From: Lepidodermella squamata
Taxonomy: Eukaryota; Gastrotricha
Assembly: GCA_047495785.1 (NCBI GenBank)
Contig: JBLDXI010000001.1
Coordinates: 2,232,001 to 2,296,000, forward strand
Length of the DNA: 64,000 bases
Direction: 5' to 3'
Shown: in pieces, positions 10,233 to 21,814 of the stretch
Position numbering within the stretch: the stretch's first letter is position 1
Layout: the number at the start of each line of letters is the position of its first letter
Notes under the pieces: model-generated
What the model saw: only the letters and a program-made list of their open reading frames with translations
Told to the model about the DNA's origin: nothing
Databases searched by the model: none
Made by a program: the position numbers and the translations under genes

Positions 10233-12430
10233 TTATGCAACTCGCTCCCTGAACCTAGGTCGCGTACCATCTGCAAGATCGCTGTCGATGCCAAACGTCG
10301 GCTCGACCAAGTGACAAAGGAAGATAAAGACAAGCCGCTCGGTGCCTGGCGCAGACCTTACAGCCCAAGCCTCGGCAAGGGCATGCTTTACGATAAGTGG
10401 CACCATCGCATCACCGCCAACCGCTGCAAACCCTGTCACCCGCAATCACTTCCAGTTGCCCGACGGAGCACGTCTGTTCGACATAACGGATACCCGGCTG
10501 CATTTAGTTCACGGAGGACATTGTCAGCCAATGCCCTGGGCTACCACGACGCTCACGCTTTCAGTTCCGATCTTATCCCTCCGCAGCCTATGAAGTACTC
10601 TGAAACGGGATCACAGCTGTCTGACACAACGGCAGACATCTTAGACAGAAAAAAATGTCAACACTTAAAATCATCCAGAGCAGTTCGATTATCAATTATT
10701 ATTACTAGCGGTCCATTTGGGCCTTCTAGGTACAACTTCGGTACAACTCTCCACTAGACGGAAGCATTTCACCACAAACAAGGTTCACTCAACTTCGACG
10801 GTCAATCAAGTCATGCAGTTACGCTCGGAGAACGCTGACATAGCGCCCTCGTATCACCGCCCGCCGTCTGGGCAGTCCCCTTCACACCTGCCTTCGTTCG
10901 ATGACCTTCGATGTCTGTTGACAGACCCCCGTCTCCCCCACCCCAGTTGTCAAGTCGTGCGTCGAGCCAACCCTTGCAACAAGCGTCGCCCAAACGTGTA
11001 AAATGGCGCGGAAGACCCGCCGCTTCCGCCCCCGACTCGTATGTCTGCTCCGACCCCCAGAAGCGCCTATCAACTACAAGTTCGTGATTATCGACCGCAT
11101 CACTGGCATGACTCGCGTGGAGCCGGAATCGGTCAAGGTTGCTCAGGTCAAGCTCTCGGCCATCTGCTACCGCCTGCCCTCCTGTTACACTGGCGACACT
11201 CTGCGCCCACTTTTCAGGTCCGAGTATATCGAGGAAATCCGCGAGGTTCCCCCGCTCCCTGGCAAACAGACGTCACCAATGGTGCTCTGTCTTCCGGCTA
11301 AGCATTACGAGGACGCGATGGCTAATGGTGTAAAGTTCCTGAATCGCCGCATATAAGGCTACAAGTTGAAAAGCAAGGGTCTCTCTCCTACCTGCCTGAA
11401 GTGCGCCGCTTACGGCCACGTCGCTGTCAATTGCTCTCCGAACAACACGCAACGACGCAGCCGTTGTGCTGCGACTTACCAGGCGATTTTCACCCGTCTC
11501 GCTGAGCCTGAAGATCGTCATTACCCCCACTGCAGTGGTGGCGGTGAGCCTCATCATTCTGGTTCATAGCGTGGCTGCCCTGCGTTCAAGACCGCCCAAG
11601 CTGAAGAGGTGGCTCGTCGCCATGCTATCACCGTCGCCCGTGAAGCGAAAGCTGCCGAGCGTGAAAAGCGTCTTCAACAAGCAAAGATTCCCGAACATCT
11701 ACGACGTGGCCCCACGCACTTACTTCCTCCTTCCTCTCGGCGGATCAAAGCCCGCTCTGTGGTCTCCCTCATCTCCTTCGTGGGTGCCTCCTTGGTGAGT
11801 GGCTCGCTCTGGATGTTGTCCCTTTCGCTGGCTCGTCTGTAGTTCGTTTTCTTACCGGCTATTGTCCGCCGACTTCGTTCTTAGTTCTTTGCTTCCTGGA
11901 ATCCGAGTTCGCTGGAGCCTCGGCCTCAGGTATTCCTCGTTTCTTTAGCGGGGTTTTCAATGGCAAGTCACCAATGGGGGTTCACAGTCGCGTGATTTCT
12001 GGAACCCTCACGGCTATTCCGCGCATCACTTCACCCGTCTCGGTCTGACTATTTTCTCTTCGTAAGCCACAGTAACCCACCTTCCCTCCCCACCCACCGC
12101 CTATCTGTCAGCTAAATATCTGTCAGCTCGACCGACAGATAATGACAGCGGCCCGGTAATTACTTCCCGGCTATGAAGCATCCGAAGAACGAGCAAGACG
12201 TAAACTCGCTAACAAGCCCTTTCAGTTTCGCCGTTCTCTAGACACAGCGGTACGCTATATAGCTCTTGAATTTAGGAATCGCCGCAGGTGCCGCGGCCGC
12301 TTTTCGGCCCCGCTGCGGGAGAGCCGATGCCTACAGCTGCCAAGGCGCTTACTCTAACAGTTTCGGTCATGTCCCTTTGCGGCCATCAACTACTCTGCAC
12401 ACGGGATTATACCTGCCTGGCACGAAAAAT
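10233..12430 (+). mobile_element. Decayed non-LTR retrotransposon segment (GC-rich)
   Basis: A GC-rich block interrupts the AT-rich host sequence between two A-family genes. It contains a broken gag-like ORF1 (see 11003-11840). Its end segments around 10557-10640 and 12354-12430 share the block (TTCAGTTCC...TCCCT..GCGGCC...GGGATCACAGCTG) with copies near 15.8 kb and 21.65 kb. No reverse transcriptase could be read in it. Boundaries are judged from composition and from where A-family flanks resume. Confidence 0.6.
11003..11840 (+). pseudogene. Retrotransposon ORF1 (gag-like) with CCHC knuckle, broken
   Basis: One frame reads from the ATG at 11003 with only two internal stops (near 11354 and 11567). 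After a basic N-terminus and a globular part comes a CCHC zinc knuckle (CLKCAAYGHVAVNC), a degenerate Cys/His segment, and an Ala/Glu/Lys-rich helical tail (EEVARRHAITVAREAKAAER). This order is typical of ORF1 nucleocapsid-like proteins of non-LTR elements. The two stops make it a relic. Confidence 0.65.
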
Positions 12431-12626
12431 ACAAAAATTCTCAAGACTGAAAACAATTCAAATTTACCGAGGCACATTTCGATACAAATTCGTACTCGAG
12501 AAAAATTGGTTAGCAGTTGGTTGGAATTCAGATGGTAGAATTGTTGTATGATATTTTCATATTCTCCAAATTCTTTCTTATTTTATTGCAAAGTTCATAA
12601 CGCCAAAAGTCTTAAAAGAACAGTCT

Positions 12627-13624
12627 TTATAAGTCAGCGGAATTATGGGCGATTGCATGCATTTTCATATGCCTTGACAGGTTGGCTGGACGGTTATAAC
12701 TTCTAGGGCACAATTTGCATTCCCGCTTGACATTTTCATGCTTAGACAATTCATGAGCCTTAACGTTGCTACAAGAGGTGAATAATTTTCCACAAGTCAA
12801 GCACGGAAATCGCACGTGCTGATGCACTCGCTTGTCGTGGTCAGACAAGGAACTTTGATTTCGGAACGTCATCGAGCATTTCATGCACTCGTGGTCTCGA
12901 TGATGTACATCTCTTACATGCTTCTTATAGCCTCCCGTTGAGGTGTAAATCTTTCGGCAATATTCACATTCATGGAAAGGCGTAGGGCGATGTTGTAGAT
13001 TCATGTGCTTCGAGAGGTATACTGGGCATAGGCACTTGACTTGGCAGACGGGGCAAATCCAATTATCTTCCTTAGATTGACCTATAAACCTTCCATCGAA
13101 TTCATCTGAGCATTTGAATATGACGTAGTCGATAATAAAACTCACAACAGGCAACTCATCTCATGCTTGCGTAATCCCGATGGCGAGAAAAACGCTTTTG
13201 GACAAGCGGTACAGTTGAACATGGGTGAATCGTCGTGCAAATGCATGTGATCTCGCAGATTTTTTGCCGAATGAAGCATCCTATCGCAAATGGGGCACGT
13301 GCGACCGCGAAGCGTGGGGTCCTCGTGCGAATCGCTCTTCTTTTTCAATGCGGAAACACCAGCCGATTGCTTTTGAGATTGATGCTTCCGCTTTTCGTGC
13401 TTCTGCAGATCACCTGGATGGCGGAATATGCTCGGACAACTCGAGCAAGCAAAGCGAGGAGGCCCCGACTCATGGACAACCATGTGCATTTTCAAAGTGT
13501 ACAGCCTTGTGAAAGATTTGCCGCAAATCGTGCAAGTGTTAAAGGAATCAGATTCCATGGTTAGGGATAATCCAGAATTGCATTTTTCGATTTTAGGTAT
13601 CAGCTGATCGAATGCTGGTTTCAT
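12627..13624 (-). CDS. A-family C2H2 protein, 9 fingers
   Basis: Exon 1 starts MKPAFDQLIP at 13624 and has four fingers (CTIC, CSSC, CPIC, CTAC). Exon 2 has five (CPVC, CEYC, CMKC, CLTC, CKLC) and ends at 12627. The reading frames overlap around 13100-13150, where the intron lies. At the usual donor position the sequence is T|GCCTGT, not T|GTGAGT, so splicing must use a GC donor or the GTGAGT 8 nt further in with a different acceptor. All fingers keep their ligands. It probably still makes protein but may be splice-impaired. Confidence 0.72.
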
Positions 13625-13636
13625 TATGAGCAACAA

Positions 13637-14486
13637 ATAATATCAACTATGGGATGGCAAAGTACAATTTGGTGATAAAGGCTAATTGAGTCAGCCCATC
13701 CGTGAATACCGCAGAATGAGACACAAAGAGTACATTTGTGAACATGCCTGCGCAAACACCCAACCAATGACCGTCTCCGAATCAAAAGCCGCGATTTTGC
13801 ATTTTGCATTTGCTTCGTATGTATAATTAGAGCACTGCTTCTAATTTTACAATGCAAATCGCACGATTTCTAATTTAGCGTTGTTTCACTTAGAACGTGT
13901 GCGGTTTTCTAATTAGCGAATTAGAACACGCACGTTTATTTATTGCGCGTAATTACACATTCATAAAACAGCAACGCATTTTTACGCACAGCAATCATTT
14001 GATTTCTATTACACACACAAAACGCTTTCAATAACCGAGGCGATAGCCGAGGATACCAAAGGCGAGCGCAGCGATGCCATTAAAATAGAACGAGGCGAAG
14101 CCGAGTCTAGTAGTGAAAGGCGAGTGAAGCGAACCGGGATGAGACGTTGAAACGAGTCGAAGCAAGAGTGGAACGAGGCACAGCGGTCAGCAGATCGGAA
14201 GTGTAGACGATATAGAGCAGCTGTGACTAAGGAAGCCCGCAACACGAGCCAGCAAGTTGCGATCGCAAAGGAAATCGGCCAGCCACCCAACGAGGTTTCG
14301 AGGAAGCAGCAGTTTAGCAAGCTTGAACGCCAGGCCAGCAATCCACACGGAATCGTAAGCCGCCTGGACGTCCAGACGAACAGCTATCACTTTTCGGTGT
14401 CGAGAGCGGGCAAGATGATTCTCCAATATCTTTCTCATTTTATTGCCAAGTTCTCATCAGAATGCCATGTAATAAAAGTTCAGTAT
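13637..14486. other. Spacer with purine-rich repeat and retroelement remnant
   Basis: 13640-14000 is AT-rich with no exon. 14030-14180 is a run of short degenerate units around GCGAAGCGAG / GGCGAAGCCGAG. The reverse transcriptase fragment at 14187-14402 follows. Confidence 0.45.
14187..14402 (-). pseudogene. Reverse transcriptase fragment of a non-LTR element
   Basis: The minus strand reads VRLDVQAAYDSVW followed by a helical segment ending WLADFLCDRN. LDVQAAYDSVW matches the RT motif A region of non-LTR elements, with its catalytic Asp. Only about 70 residues of the domain remain and no palm motif B or YADD box follows. It is on the opposite strand to the ORF1 relic at 11 kb. Confidence 0.7.
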
Positions 14487-15501
14487 TTACAGGCCAGCGC
14501 AATCATCGGCGATTGCATGCATTTTCATATGCCTCTTCAGGGCGCCAGGACATCCATAACTGCTAGGGCACAATTTGCATTTCCACTTGAAATGTTCATG
14601 CTTCGACAGCTCATGAACCTTAGCGTTGCTACTCGAGATGAATGATTTGCCACAAGTCCAACACGGATATCGCACAGATCGATGAACTCGCATGTCGTGA
14701 ACAGACAAGGAATTTCGATTTCGGTAAGTAATTGAGCATTTCATGCATTCGTGGTATCCGCTATGCGCCCCTCTTACATGCTTCTTATAGCTTCCCATTG
14801 AGGTGTAAATCTTGCGGCAGGATTCACAATGTTGGAAAGGCGTAGGGCGATGATATAGATTCAAGTGCTTCAAGAGGTATATTGAACAAAGACATCTGAC
14901 ATGGCAGACGGGGCAAATCCAGTCATCTTCCTTAGATTGACCTATAAACCTTCCATCGAATTCATCTGAGCATTAGAAAATGACGTAGTCGATAATAAAA
15001 CTCACAACGGGCAACGCTTCTCATGATTGCGCAATGCTGATAGCGTAAAAAACGCTTGTCGACACGAGGTGCAGTTGAAAATGGGTGAATCGTCGTGCAA
15101 ATGCAAGTGTGCTCGCAGAATCTTTGCCGAATAAAGCACTCTATGGCAAATTTGGCATGTGCGACTGCCAAGCGTGGGGTCCTCGAGTGAATCACTCTTC
15201 TTTTTTAATTCTGAGATTGATTTCTTCTCTTGAATTCTCTTGAATTCTTTTTGAGATTGATGCTTCTTCTTTTCATGCTGCTGCAGATCACCTCGATGGC
15301 GGAATATGCTCGGACAACTCGAGCAAGCAAACCGAGGAGGTCCCGACTCATGGACAACCATATGCATTTTCAAACTGTTTAGCCTTTCGAAAGATTTGCT
15401 GCAAATCGAGCAACGTTTCCAGAATCAGATTCCATTGTTTCGGCTTTTCCCGACTTGCATTTTTCGATTTTAGGTATCAACTGATCAAATGATGGTTTCA
15501 T
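14487..15501 (-). pseudogene. A-family C2H2 gene with one-base frameshift before finger 1
   Basis: The leader MKPSFDQLIPKIEKCKSG starts at 15501, but a one-base loss just before the first Cys of finger 1 (near 15415) throws the frame out within about 40 residues. The rest is intact in the other frame: fingers CSIC, CSSC, CQIC and CTSC in exon 1, then CPVC, CESC, CMKC, CWTC and CKLC in exon 2. A downstream ATG at 15373 could give a protein lacking finger 1. The splice donor also reads T|GCCCGT instead of GT. It is either newly dead or an N-terminally shortened gene. Confidence 0.65.
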
Positions 15502-15689
15502 TTCGAGCAAACAATAATAATCAACTAAACCACGGGAAATGGCAAGGTAAAATTTGGCAATAGCCGTTAATAATTTAAGCACCTCGAACCTCGATGTTCT
15601 TGATATATCATTTATAACTTGAACCCCACCAGTACGAGGCTTTTCAACCCAAATCAGATAAGAACCGAAGCGAAGCAGTTGACCTCGCA

Positions 15690-15860
15690 TGTTTAAAGCC
15701 TGGGCTGCATGCCTGGCTGCAACAGTTCGCAGGTAAGAAGGACGTTGTCAGCCAGCTCGGCTTGTGAACGACGCCAACCCCTTCCCTTCCAGTCCCGATC
15801 AATTTCCTACGCGGCCTGCCGAGTACACGGGATCATATCTGTCGGGAACGACTGACGACT
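15690..15860 (+). repeat. Copy of the dispersed GC-rich element end
   Basis: This block shares the motif order of the segments at 10557-10640, 12354-12430 and 21625-21715 (CAGTCCC..TTCCTACGCGGCCTGCCGAGTACACGGGATCATA). It sits directly upstream of the 14.5-15.5 kb A gene, in a position comparable to the insertion at 10.2 kb. Confidence 0.55.
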
Positions 15861-15943
15861 GATTTTCGTTTGAACTAAAAAAGAACCTAGGAGAGTGCAC
15901 AAACCAAGCCGATCGTGACCATAACATAATTAATGATCGATTT

Positions 15944-16914
15944 TTACGATTTAATTTTGTGCATATTCATATGCCTCCTCAGACTGCCGGGAAAGTAGTA
16001 TATTTTAGGACACAATTTACATTTCCACTTGACATTTTCATGCATCGACATTTCATGAACTTTAGCTTTAAAACTCGAGGCGAATGCTTTTCCGCAAGTC
16101 AAGCAAGGAAATTGAAAAGCTTGATGCACTCGGATGTCGTGGTAATACAAGGCAGATCGAGTTTGGAAAGTAATAGAGCATTTCATGCATTCTCGGCCAC
16201 CAAGATGCGTGCATGTTACATGCATCTTATGACATTCCGTTGAGGTGAATATCTTTCGGCAGTATTTACAATGCTGGAAAGGCGTGGGACGATGATTACG
16301 ATTCATGTGCCGAGAGAAAGATCTTGAGCTAAGACAATGGGCTTGGCAGACGGGACAAATCCTGGCATGATCCACAGATTGACTTCGACCACTTCCAGCG
16401 ATTTTACCTAAGAATTTCCCAGTTATGCAGCGATGTGAACATATCATAACTCACATCTCTTCTTATGGTAGTGAATCGCCCATGGCGTACTGAAAGCCGT
16501 GGCACACAAGGCGCATTTGAACTTGGGCAAATCATCATGAAAATGCATGAGATTTCGTTTATTGGCGGGTGAAATAAATACCCTAGCGCAAAATGGGCAC
16601 GTACGCCTGTCCAGGGAGGGATTCTGGTTCGAATCACCCTTCTTCCCTAATACCAATGAATTAAGCTCATGATGCTTCAGGTCCCGGTGCCGGTTCAGAT
16701 CGCTTTGATAGCGAAATTTCTTCGGACAGCTTGAGCAAGCGAAACGAGGAGGTCCCGTGTCGTGAACAGCCATATGCCGCCTCATGATGTACTTGTTTGT
16801 CAAGGGCAGGCTGCAAATCGGGCAGATGTTATCGCGAACAGGCTTCAAAGAAGAAGCTATCCCAGAACTGCGCGCTTCGATTTCAGGTATTAAATAATCA
16901 AGCGATGATTTCAT
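15944..16914 (-). CDS. A-family C2H2 protein, 9 fingers
   Basis: The start is MKSSLDYLIPEIEAR at 16914. The intron 16408-16454 is 47 nt and phase 1, with a GTGAGT donor and a TTCTTAG acceptor; the Cys of finger 4 is rebuilt across it. Exon 1 fingers are CPIC, CSSC, CPFC and CALC; exon 2 fingers are CPVC, CKYC, CMKC, CLTC and CKLC. In finger 3 the usual His pair region reads KRNLMHFH, so the first His is missing and that finger may be weak. The other fingers are complete. Confidence 0.78.
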
Positions 16915-17132
16915 GATCAGGCAAAAATTAAACAACTAAGCGACAGGAAAACCATGGATTTAGTAATAACCGCTTCCTTGAGCCAATTTCCTTGAGCAAA
17001 ATAATCCAGCCGGCCGCGTAGTTCGATAATTTTTTTCATTAGCCTCTCGAGATTTCAATACTTCAACACATAGTGTACGTACCTTAACTGAAGACGAATG
17101 ACTTGCCCCAAGCCATCCGTCAAGAATGGAGA

Positions 17133-18161
17133 TCACACAGCTTGATGTACTTGCTTGTAGTGGTCATACAAATCCTTTCTACTTGGGAAGTTCAAAGAGC
17201 ATACAATGCATTTATGGTCATGGCGATGCGCGCGTCGTAAATGCCTCTTCCACGTTACCAAAGAGGAGAATATTTCCAAGCAACATTCACACTGCCGTGA
17301 AATCGTGGGTCGATGATAACAAGACATATGATCGTTGTGGGATTTTGAGTTACGAAATTGGATCTGGCAGACAGGGCATTTGATCGAATTTCTTTCGTCC
17401 GCTTGAGCTGATACCAGGTGTATGGATAAAAATATTTTGAGAATCAATCACACACGAAAGGACACGAATACTTACATTTATAATCCTCAATATTTATACC
17501 GAGTAGGCCTGGAAAACTATCAGGATATATTTCGATAAAGCAATTTAAGCATAAAAACTCACATCGCCTCTGATGATGGCCAAGTCCCGATGACGAGGCG
17601 AAATGCATCGAACATCGTGCGCATTTGAAGGTGACAGGCTCAGATTGACAGCCACCAATGATACTGCAAAATACTTTACCTGGAAAAATCCCATGGTTTA
17701 CCAATGTTAAAGGTGAAACATAATGAATTAATACGTTTTTTATGTCGGCGGACACCACTCAACGTATAGAAAGCCTTTGCACAGGAGGTGCATTTGAACT
17801 TGGGTAAATCGTGCAAACTCATGTGTCCTCGCAGACGATACTCTGAACCCAACACCTTGGCGCAAATTTGGCAGGTGCGGCTGTCAAGCGAGGGGTCCTG
17901 GGCAAATCCACTTTGAAATCGATGCTTCTTTTCGTGCTGCTGCAGGCCGCGCTTATGGCGGAATTTTCGAGGACAGCTCGAGCAAGCGAAACGAGGGGGC
18001 CCTGGGTCGTGCACAACCATATGCTTCTTCATGAACTTTTTATTAAACGACACGCTGCAAATCGGACAAACGATCTTGGAAACAGACTTTAATGTCGCTG
18101 TTGCATTAGAATCGCTTATTCCGAGTTCAGGTATGAATTGTTCAAACGGTTGTTTCATTAT
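17133..18161 (-). CDS. A-family C2H2 gene, four or more exons, C-terminally truncated
   Basis: The start is MKQPFEQFIPELG at 18161. Exon 1 (to about 17742) has four fingers, but the fourth ends ...HKKR with its final Cys apparently lost at the splice. An inserted exon (about 17575-17682) carries a second version of that finger (CARC...HHQRRC). A short exon (about 17475-17507) and exon 4 (17133-17413) follow. Exon 4 carries CPVC, CECC and CIVC and then stops where siblings have two more fingers; the stop is one base from the CGA expected there. Recognisable but Cys-less sequence continues past it. It is likely degenerating, though it may still give a 7-8 finger protein. Confidence 0.6.
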
Positions 18162-19774
18162 CCGCCGAATGATAAACACCTAACCGACAGGGTGAATAAG
18201 AACTAAAATAGCCGATCCAAGCAACGAGAAGCAATTAATTTGCTCGCCGGTCAGACATGACCTTTGAGAGACTATTCTGAAGAAATAATGTGCTTGAGCA
18301 CGAGCGCTGTCGATTGCAGCTCTTCATGTAGAATTCAGGATGGCGGCATCTGCGGAAGGCTGCAATGGCATTCTTTTTTCAGGAATAACAGAGAGTAAAG
18401 GTGATGCTAAATTTATTTGAAGCACGGAAAGTAGGTTAGGCTGCGAGGCCCGAAGATGAAAGCTGAGAACTGAAAAGTTCCAACCGCGAGTAGTGCAAAA
18501 CCAATTAAATGTTAACTCGAGTTTCTATTGATAGCTTTTTCCAATCATTCATCCGCACTTTACTCAATTTCTATGAAGATTTCTATGAAGCCATAAGATT
18601 TCCGGCAGGGTCTGTTTTCGAGCACTAAGAGGAAAACCAGCCAGCGTTCTACCAAATGCGATTTTTACTTGCTGCGGAAGAGATATCCGCAAGCCGTAAA
18701 GGCGTTGACAGGCAAACAAGGAAGTCGCCAGAAAAATTCCGCCATCTGTTATGCATCGAGTCTTCTACATTATCATGCCGACGAATGGCCAGAAAATCAG
18801 CGGGAGAGTTTCCAAATCCGTTTAATTAAATACACCTATCATGTAATAAGAGCGAGAGAAGTAGCTTCAAAATGATCATTTGTCCCTTTGAAGGCTTGAT
18901 GTTAGATAATACAGTCATCAATGGAAAACGACCGGATATCTCAAAACCATCACATCGCGAGATAACTATCGTAATAGAAGAACTAGTCAAAGCATGGGGC
19001 GCGTAGATCTCGATTAAGGCTTTGGTTCGGAAATTTTAGATTAGGAAATACTCCTAGAATAGGGAAAAATGAAAAATTCAAAAATTACGAGATCAGATCG
19101 ATGAATTGATCGTAACTATTACCTGCCCATTTCAGACAAACTACAATTTCGAATTAACCATTAATTCAATTGAGTGTTTTTAGGAAATTTCATAAATGCC
19201 TTTACAGACTGCCGTACTGCCCGAAATGTTGGGCCTGTCCTCTACTTTTTCAGACCGAATTGAAACTCCGTCTTATGTTTGAGACCACCCTTTAGTTGAG
19301 GCATGACCTTAATTATTTCGATCCTCTTCCCTTTTCGAACTTTTCGACCTTTTTCGACTCATCACACGTCGTTATTCAACGCTTTCTGTCACCTCTGAAT
19401 CGGCCATATATCGCGACTTCCGCGCCAGAACAGTGTGCCGGAAATAGAAACCAATGGCGTAATGCATTTGATGCGCAGAAAAAACTGGCGTTCAACTTTT
19501 TTTCCAGCGATCAGGCACGCGACTGACTTGGCGAAGATGCAAAAAGTTAGTTTTACGCCATTTGTTTCTATTTCCGGCACACTGTTCTGGCGCGGAAGTC
19601 GCGATATTTCAATGCCAGACCATTATTAGACCTTTATTATTTCGAATGACTTGTATATGAGGGCTGACTAACTTTTCGGGAAGTAGAGTAAGTGTATTTC
19701 CACTTGGCGTGATAATTCAATGACAATTACAAGCACGTGAACCTTGTATTTTTTACTAGAATCAAATGGACCCT
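18162..19774. other. Gene-free spacer
   Basis: No exon with recognisable content is found on either strand. It is AT-rich host-like sequence with one clear structure, the large inverted repeat at 19408-19607. Confidence 0.5.
19408..19607. mobile_element. 200-bp inverted-repeat element (MITE or foldback)
   Basis: Arms 19408-19462 and 19553-19607 are complementary over about 55 nt with one visible mismatch. They begin ATATCGCGACTTCCGCGCC and enclose a 90-bp loop. There is no coding capacity. A near-perfect arm match implies recent insertion or ongoing gene conversion. The arms share the GGCGCGGAAG core with the element at 35223-35399. Confidence 0.8.
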
Positions 19775-20938
19775 TCAGTTACAAGCGTTTAATTTACACT
19801 GCTGTTTGTCGGAATTTTCTACCGTGAGAGAAATGTATTTTAGACTTGGGACGGCGGAAGAGCATTTCCTGCTATTCGACGATGCACAAAGGGCTTCATG
19901 TCTCTCCCAGCTTCTCTTTGAGGAGCAAATTTTCAGGCAGTATTCGCATTGCTGGGAAGGCGAAGGCCGATGATAATATATCATGTGCTGTGAGAGGTAA
20001 CGTGAGCAACGAAATCGGACGTAGCAGACCGAACAAATTATTGCGTCAGTCTTGGATTCAGGACGTTCAACACTGCACTTGCTTTTGCGTGAGAAAATTC
20101 GATGCCTTTCTCGTAAATGTTTCCTACGGTTTCTCATCGAGGTGGAAATGGTTCGGCAATATTCACATTGTTGGAAAGGTGTCGGACGGTGATATCGATC
20201 CAGGTGCTGGTAGAGGTAAGCTGAGCAACGAAATCGGCTGTTGCATACAGGGCAAATCCTTGCATTTTCCTCTTTTGAGTGCACAGATTGGCTGTGTGTC
20301 GCTAGATCTGTTTTATTAGAAAATGCTTTCCCGCATACCTTACAAAAGAGGTCCGATTGATAACTTGGCGCCTTATCTTGATGACCTTCATTGCCAGTAG
20401 GGGTTCTGCCTAAACAATTTACAAATTATGCATCAGTAACTTATAAACATCAACACTAACAAGATCTACGGTGACTGCGCATTAGCGACGGCCTGAAAAA
20501 AGCCTTCGAACAGGAGGCGCATTTGAACATGGGTGATTCGTCATGCAAATGCATGTGATCTCGCAGATATGAAGCTGATACGAAAATCCCTTGGCAAATT
20601 GGGCACGTGCGGCTGTCAGTCGACGAGTCCAGATTTAAACATCTCCTCCTTCCGATTTCGGCTACATCAGTAAATTCATTTTGAAATCGATGCTTTTTCT
20701 TTTTGTGCCGCTGCAGATCGTGTTTATAGCGGAATTTTTTGGGACAGCTCGAGCAAGGGAAACGTCCAGGTCCAGAGTCGTGTACAACCATATGCGTCTT
20801 CAAATTGAACAACTTTTTAAACGGCGCGTTACAAATCGGACAATAGTTATTAGGAAGAAATTCCAAGGTAGACGCCACTTCAGAACTGCTCATTTCGATT
20901 TCTGTAATTATATTAACAAGTTCGACCGATGGTTTCAT
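19775..20938 (-). CDS. A-family C2H2 protein with rearranged second exon
   Basis: Exon 1 (20462-20938, start MKPSVELVNIITEIE) has four fingers: CPIC, CSSC, CPIC, CASC. It ends at T|GTTAGT and exon 2 begins after TTTAG at about 20411. Exon 2 starts with an extra finger (FCKVCGKAF...HSQSVH) and then has the CPVC/CEYC pair twice, separated by a basic linker (KSKCSVERPESK). The three usual C-terminal fingers are missing, replaced by a short unrelated tail. This is an internal duplication plus deletion relative to the standard layout. All retained fingers look complete. Confidence 0.75.
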
Positions 20939-21189
20939 TAAATTTCATTAAATTTTCATTAAATAAATTTCCAACTGAACGACAGGGACTGTCGGCATAT
21001 CAACAAATGATCGCAATGCCTCATCAAATATTTCCTAATTTGCTTCTATCCAATTATGACATAGGGAAAAATTGTTTAACGAATATCAACATCATCTTCA
21101 GAAAAGTCATAAACGCATGAAGTCGCATCATAGGTATCTGCTAATGGCTGTAGCAAGAAAGAAACAAAGAAGAAGAGGAAAGAAAACCC

Positions 21190-21715
21190 GATTTTGCTGT
21201 CTTCAAGGCTCGGCAGGGTCTCGACGCTGTTTACGTCGCAAAAGGGGGGAAGGCCTGCCCGGCAACTCGCTCGTCTGCGGCCGCCGCTCGGACAACGTCG
21301 TCAACTCCGACCACTATACCGTCCACCTTGTCATTCTTCTGTCGATGCTAACCGCCTTCTAGACCGCGATGAATTAGCTTTTGAGGCCTTTCGAGGCTCA
21401 GCATCCCGTGTCCACAGTCCCGGCCAGCCTGCTCTTCGGGCTACCAAGTCTAGGCAAATTAAAAAGGACAGCTGCTAGATAATTACTGCCCCTCTGCCTG
21501 GGCCTACACCAACTTTAAAAGCACCTAAAGAACGTCGAGGAAGTCCGGAATATACAAATCCGCGTTGTTGCTCTCCTCTCCGCCTCGTCACTCGAGTGTG
21601 TGGCGCGGCTGACGAAGTTCCCGCCATTCAGTTCCTACTATGTCCCTTCGAGGCCTACCGAATACTCTATACACAGGATCACAGCTGCCAGCTGATGACA
21701 ATAATCCTATAAGAG
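21190..21715 (+). mobile_element. GC-rich retroelement relic
   Basis: The block is GC-rich against AT-rich flanks. Its second half (GATAATTACT...CCTAAAGAACG and then TTCAGTTCC...GGATCACAGCTG) matches the ends of the 10-12 kb element in order and orientation. Its first half encodes only broken Arg/Ala-rich peptide pieces. It lies between A-family genes. Confidence 0.55.
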
Positions 21716-21814
21716 AAAACAATAATTCAAATAAAATTCAAATACTAAGAAGAAGTTGGATACATTTTTCACAATCGGAAAATAGGCTTGCAGTTGGCTA
21801 GTCAGCCGAGGATT

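Noticed and set aside
10311-10757. Plus-strand frames of 80-148 residues in the GC-rich block
   Set aside because: Several overlapping frames of similar length occur by GC bias and none shows a conserved motif; kept only as part of the retroelement relic.
21072-21480. Possible plus-strand host gene in the 21-kb GC-rich block
   Set aside because: The frame is broken and its second half matches a dispersed repeat, so it is treated as a retroelement relic.
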